This document shows, one piece after another, positions 5,552 to 10,445 of a DNA stretch of 10,445 nucleotides. The notes under the pieces were generated by a model, which was not told the origin of the DNA, did no database searches, and saw only the letters and a program-made list of their open reading frames with translations. The DNA is from Prevotella sp. UBA3208 (lineage in GTDB: Bacteria; Bacteroidota; Bacteroidia; Bacteroidales; Bacteroidaceae): assembly GCA_002363695.1 (NCBI GenBank), contig DEWO01000128.1, forward strand, positions 1-10,445. Direction: 5' to 3'. A program made the position numbers and the translations under genes. Positions within the stretch are counted from its first letter, which is position 1. Every line of letters starts with the position of its first letter.

Positions 5552-8500
5552 ATGAAACAGAAGATAGATTGTTTCCTGGCTTGTCATCAGGCTGGGGAAG
5601 TGTCCCATACTGTCCGTCAGTTGGAAGGTAGCACCGCAGTGAGCCGTGTGTTCTTGCTGGAAGGACAGCCTCTTCAGAGCAGTGCTATGGTGATGAGTGT
5701 GGCCGAGAAAGCCACTGCCCCCTATGTGCTGGTAGTGATGAAACCTGTCCCTTTGACTATTGGCGAAGGAGCCTTGGAGCGTCTGTTGCTGGCAGCCAGC
5801 GACACTGGTGCTGCAATGGTCTATGCCGACCGCTATGCGATGGAGAACGGACAGCGTAAGGCGCATCCTGTGATAGACTATCAGGAGGGCTCGTTGCGCG
5901 ACGATTTCGATTTTGGTTCATTGTTGCTCATACGCACCTCGCTGTTGCACAAATATGCCACCAGTGATCATGAACGTGACTACCAGTATGCCGGTTTCTA
6001 CGACCTGCGCCTGTTTTTGAGTCGTGAGGGCCTTCTGTTCCACCTGAACGAGTACCTCTATACGGAAGAAGAGCTGGATCTTCGTGCCTCGGGCGAGAAG
6101 CAGTTTGACTATGTGAACCCAGCCAACAGAGCCGTCCAGATAGAGATGGAGCAGGTCTGCACCCAGCATCTGCGCGAGGTGGGTGCGTTGGTCGATACCA
6201 CTCAGTATCAGGAGATAGACTTCCTGGAACAGGAATTTGAGTTTGAGGCCTCGGTGGTGATACCTGTCTTTAATCGTGCCAAGACTATTCGTGACGCCGT
6301 GGAGAGTGCATTGTCCCAGGAGACTGCCTTCCCTTATAATGTCATCGTAGTGGACAATCACTCAACGGACGGCACCTCAGATATTCTGGAAGAACTGTCG
6401 TCGAAGTATGGCAACAAGCTGCATGTCATCGTGCCCGACCGTAACGACTTAGGCATCGGAGGCTGTTGGAACGAGGCCGTGTTCAGTCGTGCTTGTGGGC
6501 GTTTTGCTGTTCAGCTGGACTCTGACGACCTCTACTCGTCGCCTCAGACGCTGCAGACCATTGTTGATGCCTTCTACCAGCAGCAGGCTGCTATGGTAAT
6601 AGGTTCCTATCGCATGTGCGACTTCGAACTGAATACCCTGCCTCCTGGACTCATTGCCCATCAAGAGTGGACAGACGAGAACGGCCCCAACAATGCCCTG
6701 CGCATCAACGGCTTGGGTGCGCCTCGTGCCTTCTTTACCCCTGTGTTGCGCAGCATCGGATTCCCCAATACCTCCTATGGTGAGGACTACGCCTTAGGGC
6801 TGATGTTCTCGCGTCGCTTCCGCATTGGGCGCATCTTCACCGAACTCTATTTGTGCCGTCGTTGGGGAGGTAATTCTGACGCAGCCCTCTCAGTCGAGAA
6901 AATCAATGTCAACAACTTGTATAAAGACCGCCTGCGTACGATGGAACTGAAAGCCCGTCAGCGTATGGCTCAGGGGGGGGAAGACGCATTGAGCCAGTCG
7001 CCCCTGATGCGCTTCTTCCTGCGCCAGCTACAGACGTGGGACGACGTGCGCCAGCGTTATCGTGATCTGGGGCAGGTGGAAACCCGCGAGCTGGTGACTG
7101 ACGGTTTCACACTGAATGTGCAGTGGAATCCGGCACGCATTCGCTCTACAGGTGCCAAGATTGACGCTCGTTCAATTGCCGAGCGCCCCTGCTTCCTGTG
7201 TTGTCAGAATCGTCCACAGGAGCAGATGCGTCGCGTCATTGACAGCGATTATGAACTGTTGGTCAATCCGTTCCCCATACTGCCTGTCCATCTGACGCTG
7301 CCCACCCTGAAGCACCAGCCCCAGAGCATAATCCCCATGTATGGCGAACTGCTTCGGTTGGCTCAGCGCAACAGTGACCTTACCTTATTATATAATGGTC
7401 CTCATTGTGGAGCCTCCGCTCCTGACCACGCCCATCTGCAGGCTGTCAGCAGTGGCATCCTGCCCTTGCAGACTGCTTGGCAGCGTCTGAGCCGCAATTT
7501 GTTGGAGGTCATCAAAAACGATGACGACGAGGGCATTTGGCACGTAGGCGACTATCCTGCAGCGGCCTTCCTGGTGAAGAGCCATACGATAGAGGTAGGT
7601 GTGCGTCTGTTCCGGCGCCTCTACGAATGTCTGCCATCCTCTATTCATGCCGGCGAGGAACCCATGATGAATATCATTGCCTGGCATCAGGGCGACGACC
7701 TGTTGAGTGTGGTACTGCCACGCAGAAAGCACCGTCCTGACTGCTATGAGCGGTGCATGATCAGCCCTGGTGCAGTCGATATGGGTGGGCTCTTGATAAC
7801 CCCTCGTGAGGAAGACTTCCGCAAACTCACACCAGAGCAGGCGCTGGGCATCCTCCATGAGGTGTCGCTGACTCCCGAACAAGTGGCACAGGTTGCAGAA
7901 GAGTTGAAACTACGGCAGAACAAGGAACGTAGTCCCAAGAGCCAGGAACAGCCTACTGTCAAGGTGGGCATCGTTAGCGGTCAGGAGATACACTTCGCCC
8001 TCAATGGCCCCTACATGGCCAAAGGCGAAAGCATACAGGGTGAGCAGACGGTGGCCTTCTCGGAAGGCGGCATTCTTTGGAACGGCAACCAGTATCGTGA
8101 ACTGACGTTTACCCCCCAGCGTGCTGATGCCTCGTTCTCATTGTCCGACGTCACCATTGGCGTCAACTTCCATTGGGAGCGCAAGGAAACCCAGACCTTT
8201 CTAGGTACGCTGCGCCTGGTGGTGGAGGCAGATAAGATTACTGCCATCAACGAACTGCCCGTCGAACAGTATCTGGCTTCGGTCATCTCCAGTGAGATGA
8301 AGGCGACGGCAGGGCTCGAACTGCTTAAGGCCCACGCAGTCATCAGTCGCTCGTGGCTGTTGGCACAGATGAAGCGTCGCGAGGACAGTCAGGAGCAGAA
8401 GAACGGATTCTTCTCGTTCCAGAAGAAAGACGACGAAATGATACGCTGGTACGATCGCGAAGACCATACCATCTTCGATGTTTGTGCCGATGACCACTGC

Positions 8501-9160
8501 CAGCGCTATCAGGGCATCACCAAGCAGACCAGCCGCAATGTGGAACAGGCTCTGAAGGCTACCCGCGGACAGATACTCTGCTATGGCGACGATATCTGCG
8601 ATGCCCGTTTCTCTAAGTGCTGTGGAGGTCGTACCGAGGAGTTTCAGTACTGTTGGGAAGACACTCCCAAGCCTTATCTGGTCAGTGTCGAGGATCCTTT
8701 CTGTAACACCAACGACAAAGCCGTGCTCTCACAGGTGCTCAACGACTATGACTTGGAGACCAACGATTTCTACCGCTGGACCGTCGAATACACTACCGAC
8801 GAACTTTCCAACCTCATCAATGCCAAGCTGAAGGATGACTTCGGTACCGTTACCGACCTTATTCCTTTGGAGCGAGGCAAGAGCGGACGCATCTGGAAAC
8901 TGAAGATTGTGGGTACCAAGAAGACCTTCACCATCGGCAAGGAGCTGGAGATTCGCCGTGCACTCAGCGAGAGCCACCTCTATAGTTCAGCCTTCGACGT
9001 GGAGAAAACACCTACCGGATTCCGTCTTCACGGCATGGGCTGGGGCCATGGGGTAGGCTTGTGCCAGATTGGTGCTGCCGTCATGGGGCAGCAGGGATAC
9101 AGCTACGAACAGATATTGCTGCACTACTATCGTGGTGCCGAAATAAAACGAATCTATTAA
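5552..9160 (+). CDS. Fused protein: tandem GT2-like domains, HIT (DUF4922) domain and SpoIID/LytB domain
   Basis: The 1202-aa product holds parts I remember as separate, adjacent genes in other Bacteroidales. Residues about 1-190 resemble a GT2 fold ([26 protein letters not shown]) with no DxD: the position reads VMKPVPL. Residues about 232-440 are a GT2 glycosyltransferase with VVIPVFNR (235-242), [10 protein letters not shown] (266-275), QLDSDD (321-326) and GEDYALG (410-416). Residues about 486-780 match DUF4922, a GalT/Ap4A-phosphorylase-like HIT domain: CFLC (547-550), [16 protein letters not shown] (616-631) with HxHxQ at H626, H628 and Q630. Residues about 802-1200 are SpoIID/Lyt[16 protein letters not shown] (902-916, likely acid E915), AHAVISRSW (927-935), a possible His/Cys metal site (H972, C978, C983), CCGGRTEE (1023-1030) and [14 protein letters not shown] (1163-1176). 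There is no signal peptide or membrane segment. Domain calls are firm; substrates and overall role are inference, with the adjacent AmpG-like permease pointing to cell-wall fragments. Confidence 0.9.
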   Translation: MKQKIDCFLACHQAGEVSHTVRQLEGSTAVSRVFLLEGQPLQSSAMVMSVAEKATAPYVLVVMKPVPLTIGEGALERLLLAASDTGAAMVYADRYAMENGQRKAHPVIDYQEGSLRDDFDFGSLLLIRTSLLHKYATSDHERDYQYAGFYDLRLFLSREGLLFHLNEYLYTEEELDLRASGEKQFDYVNPANRAVQIEMEQVCTQHLREVGALVDTTQYQEIDFLEQEFEFEASVVIPVFNRAKTIRDAVESALSQETAFPYNVIVVDNHSTDGTSDILEELSSKYGNKLHVIVPDRNDLGIGGCWNEAVFSRACGRFAVQLDSDDLYSSPQTLQTIVDAFYQQQAAMVIGSYRMCDFELNTLPPGLIAHQEWTDENGPNNALRINGLGAPRAFFTPVLRSIGFPNTSYGEDYALGLMFSRRFRIGRIFTELYLCRRWGGNSDAALSVEKINVNNLYKDRLRTMELKARQRMAQGGEDALSQSPLMRFFLRQLQTWDDVRQRYRDLGQVETRELVTDGFTLNVQWNPARIRSTGAKIDARSIAERPCFLCCQNRPQEQMRRVIDSDYELLVNPFPILPVHLTLPTLKHQPQSIIPMYGELLRLAQRNSDLTLLYNGPHCGASAPDHAHLQAVSSGILPLQTAWQRLSRNLLEVIKNDDDEGIWHVGDYPAAAFLVKSHTIEVGVRLFRRLYECLPSSIHAGEEPMMNIIAWHQGDDLLSVVLPRRKHRPDCYERCMISPGAVDMGGLLITPREEDFRKLTPEQALGILHEVSLTPEQVAQVAEELKLRQNKERSPKSQEQPTVKVGIVSGQEIHFALNGPYMAKGESIQGEQTVAFSEGGILWNGNQYRELTFTPQRADASFSLSDVTIGVNFHWERKETQTFLGTLRLVVEADKITAINELPVEQYLASVISSEMKATAGLELLKAHAVISRSWLLAQMKRREDSQEQKNGFFSFQKKDDEMIRWYDREDHTIFDVCADDHCQRYQGITKQTSRNVEQALKATRGQILCYGDDICDARFSKCCGGRTEEFQYCWEDTPKPYLVSVEDPFCNTNDKAVLSQVLNDYDLETNDFYRWTVEYTTDELSNLINAKLKDDFGTVTDLIPLERGKSGRIWKLKIVGTKKTFTIGKELEIRRALSESHLYSSAFDVEKTPTGFRLHGMGWGHGVGLCQIGAAVMGQQGYSYEQILLHYYRGAEIKRIY
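6973..6980 (+). repeat. G8 homopolymer at the GT-HIT domain junction
   Basis: Eight consecutive G encode the end of Q474, then G475, G476 and the start of E477. The tract lies in the linker between the GT2 domain and the DUF4922 domain, whose conserved part begins at about M486 (ATG at 7007). Adding one G meets TGA at 7063-7065; losing one G meets TGA at 6990-6992. Confidence 0.95.
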
Positions 9161-9166
9161 TTAAGT

Positions 9167-10445
9167 ATGATGAATAGTAAAAGAAATCCGTGGTCGTGGA
9201 TACCGACCCTCTACATCGCCGAAGGACTGCCCAACGTGGTGGTGATGACGGTGGCTGTAGTTATGTATATGCAGTTAGGGCTGACCGATACAGACATAGC
9301 CCTCTATACTGGCTGGTTAGGACTGCCGTGGGTCATCAAACCCCTGTGGAGTCCGTTCGTTGACCTCTATCGCACCAAGCGTTGGTGGGTGCTGACCATG
9401 CAGTTGCTGTTGGGCTCGTCGCTGGCAGGTGTCGCCTTTACGCTCAACACTCCTTTCTGGTTCCAGGGCACTATGGCCTTCTTCTTCCTGATGGCCTTCA
9501 GCAGTGCCACTCACGACATTGCCGCTGACGGCTACTATATGCTCGAGTTGGACGACCACCAGCAGGTGTGGTTTGTGGGCATCCGCAACACCTTCTATCG
9601 CCTGGCCGTCATCTTCGGCAACGGTGTGCTGATTCCCGTGGCAGGTGTGCTGCAGGTGATGTTCCGCTATCAGATGGCGTACACTTGGTGTCTCGTGTTC
9701 TACGGACTGGCAGCCCTCTTCATTGCCATCTGGCTCTACCATAGTTATATCATGCCGCGTGCAGCGAAGGACACGCCCCACGACACCAATGCCCGCGAGG
9801 TCATGAACGGTGTGGTGACAGCCTTCAAGACTTTCTTCCAGAAGCTGCCTCCGCGTGAGATGATGTATGCCATGCTGTTCCTCTTGTTCTACCGTTTCCC
9901 TGAGGCTCTGCTCACCAAGATGAGCGTTACCTTCCTCATGCGCCCCCATTCGGCAGGCGGTTTAGGACTGTCGCCTCAGGAGTTTGGATTGGCCAGTGGC
10001 ACCGTGGGGGTCATCGGACTGACTTTGGGCGGCATCCTGGGTGGTATGCTTGCGGGCCGCGACGGATTCAAGCGCTGGCTGTGGCCTATGGTGTGTGCCA
10101 TCACGTTGCCCGACATCGTCTACGTCTATATGAGCTATGCCCTGCCAGACAATCTGTTTGTCATCAGCTCCTGTCTGTTCGTTGAACAATTGGGCTATGG
10201 CATCGGCTTCACGGCCCTGACCCTCTATATGCTCTACTTCAGCAAGGGCAACTTCCAGACCTCCCACTATGCCTTCTGTACTGCCATCTCTTATCTGGGA
10301 CTCATGCTGCCCGGCATGGTTTCCGGTTGGATGAAGGATGCTTTGGGCTATCGTTCGTTCTTCATCATCGTCATGGCTCTGTGTACCATTACTTTTGCCG
10401 TGACAGCCTTTATCAAGGTCGATCCGGAGTTCGGCAAGAAGACTG
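9167..10445 (+). CDS. AmpG/MurT-type MFS permease, 3' end cut by window
   Basis: The first 426 codons of a major-facilitator permease of the AmpG family are present; such proteins carry muropeptides or MurNAc-type sugars across the inner membrane. The start shows YIAEGLPN (residues 16-23), followed by the GLPWVIKPLWSPFVD region between helices 2 and 3 and the positive TKRWW loop, then SSATHDIAADGYY, a strongly conserved AmpG-family segment. Many hydrophobic helices follow, consistent with a nearly complete 12-helix protein lacking perhaps only a short C-terminal tail. Two in-frame ATG codons (9167 and 9170) are possible starts, 6 nt past the stop of the fused gene, so the two are clearly co-transcribed. 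A Tannerella member of this group (MurT) imports MurNAc; by analogy this one may bring cell-wall sugars to the fused enzyme. The exact substrate is not readable from sequence. Confidence 0.9.
   Translation, partial: MMNSKRNPWSWIPTLYIAEGLPNVVVMTVAVVMYMQLGLTDTDIALYTGWLGLPWVIKPLWSPFVDLYRTKRWWVLTMQLLLGSSLAGVAFTLNTPFWFQGTMAFFFLMAFSSATHDIAADGYYMLELDDHQQVWFVGIRNTFYRLAVIFGNGVLIPVAGVLQVMFRYQMAYTWCLVFYGLAALFIAIWLYHSYIMPRAAKDTPHDTNAREVMNGVVTAFKTFFQKLPPREMMYAMLFLLFYRFPEALLTKMSVTFLMRPHSAGGLGLSPQEFGLASGTVGVIGLTLGGILGGMLAGRDGFKRWLWPMVCAITLPDIVYVYMSYALPDNLFVISSCLFVEQLGYGIGFTALTLYMLYFSKGNFQTSHYAFCTAISYLGLMLPGMVSGWMKDALGYRSFFIIVMALCTITFAVTAFIKVDPEFGKKT

Noticed and set aside
5456..5866. 136-codon minus-strand open frame before rlmN
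   Set aside because: It runs antisense to the start of the fused gene and through the divergent promoter region, with no domain or promoter of its own.
9317..10267. Two minus-strand open frames (9317-9949 and 9962-10267)
   Set aside because: They are antisense to the AmpG-type permease, whose plus-strand frame is open from 9167 to the window end and carries family motifs. The products are His/Glu/Gln-rich, typical of antisense frames.

Overview
The window looks like a chromosomal segment from a Bacteroidales bacterium, most likely Prevotella-like. The evidence is four Bacteroidetes-type -7 boxes (TACCTTTG), two of them with a TTTG -33 box exactly 20 bp upstream, very weak Shine-Dalgarno sequences, and protein variants and gene order that I recall from that order (inference from memory; no search was run).

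Positions 1-5437 lie almost wholly on the minus strand. Reading 5'->3' on that strand: rlmN (23S rRNA/tRNA adenine-C2 methyltransferase), pdxA (pyridoxine biosynthesis), a gap with its own promoter box, a sigma-54-type AAA+ activator without a receiver domain, an LptE-like outer-membrane lipoprotein, a TPR-like protein of unknown role, and secG, ending in a strong intrinsic terminator. Beyond that terminator lie a promoter and the first 19 bases of a tRNA gene, cut by the window edge. The activator, lptE, TPR and secG genes overlap or are 1-35 nt apart and look like one transcription unit devoted to envelope biogenesis.

A 114-bp intergenic region (5438-5551) separates rlmN from the divergent right half. 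It carries two back-to-back promoters with three tandem TGATAAA-type heptads between them.

Positions 5552-10445 are on the plus strand. A 1202-codon gene encodes an unusual multidomain protein: a GT2-like domain that lacks a DxD motif, an apparently active GT2 domain, a HIT-superfamily (DUF4922 / GalT / Ap4A-phosphorylase-like) domain, and a SpoIID/LytB peptidoglycan domain. It has no signal peptide or membrane segment. Six bases later begins an AmpG/MurT-type MFS permease, which runs off the right edge. Together they suggest a unit that imports cell-wall fragments and processes them in the cytoplasm. An eight-G tract lies at the junction between the GT and HIT domains, and slippage in either direction would leave a GT-only product. 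This fusion, its homopolymer and its permease partner are the most interesting part of the window. No CRISPR array, insertion sequence or phage gene was seen.
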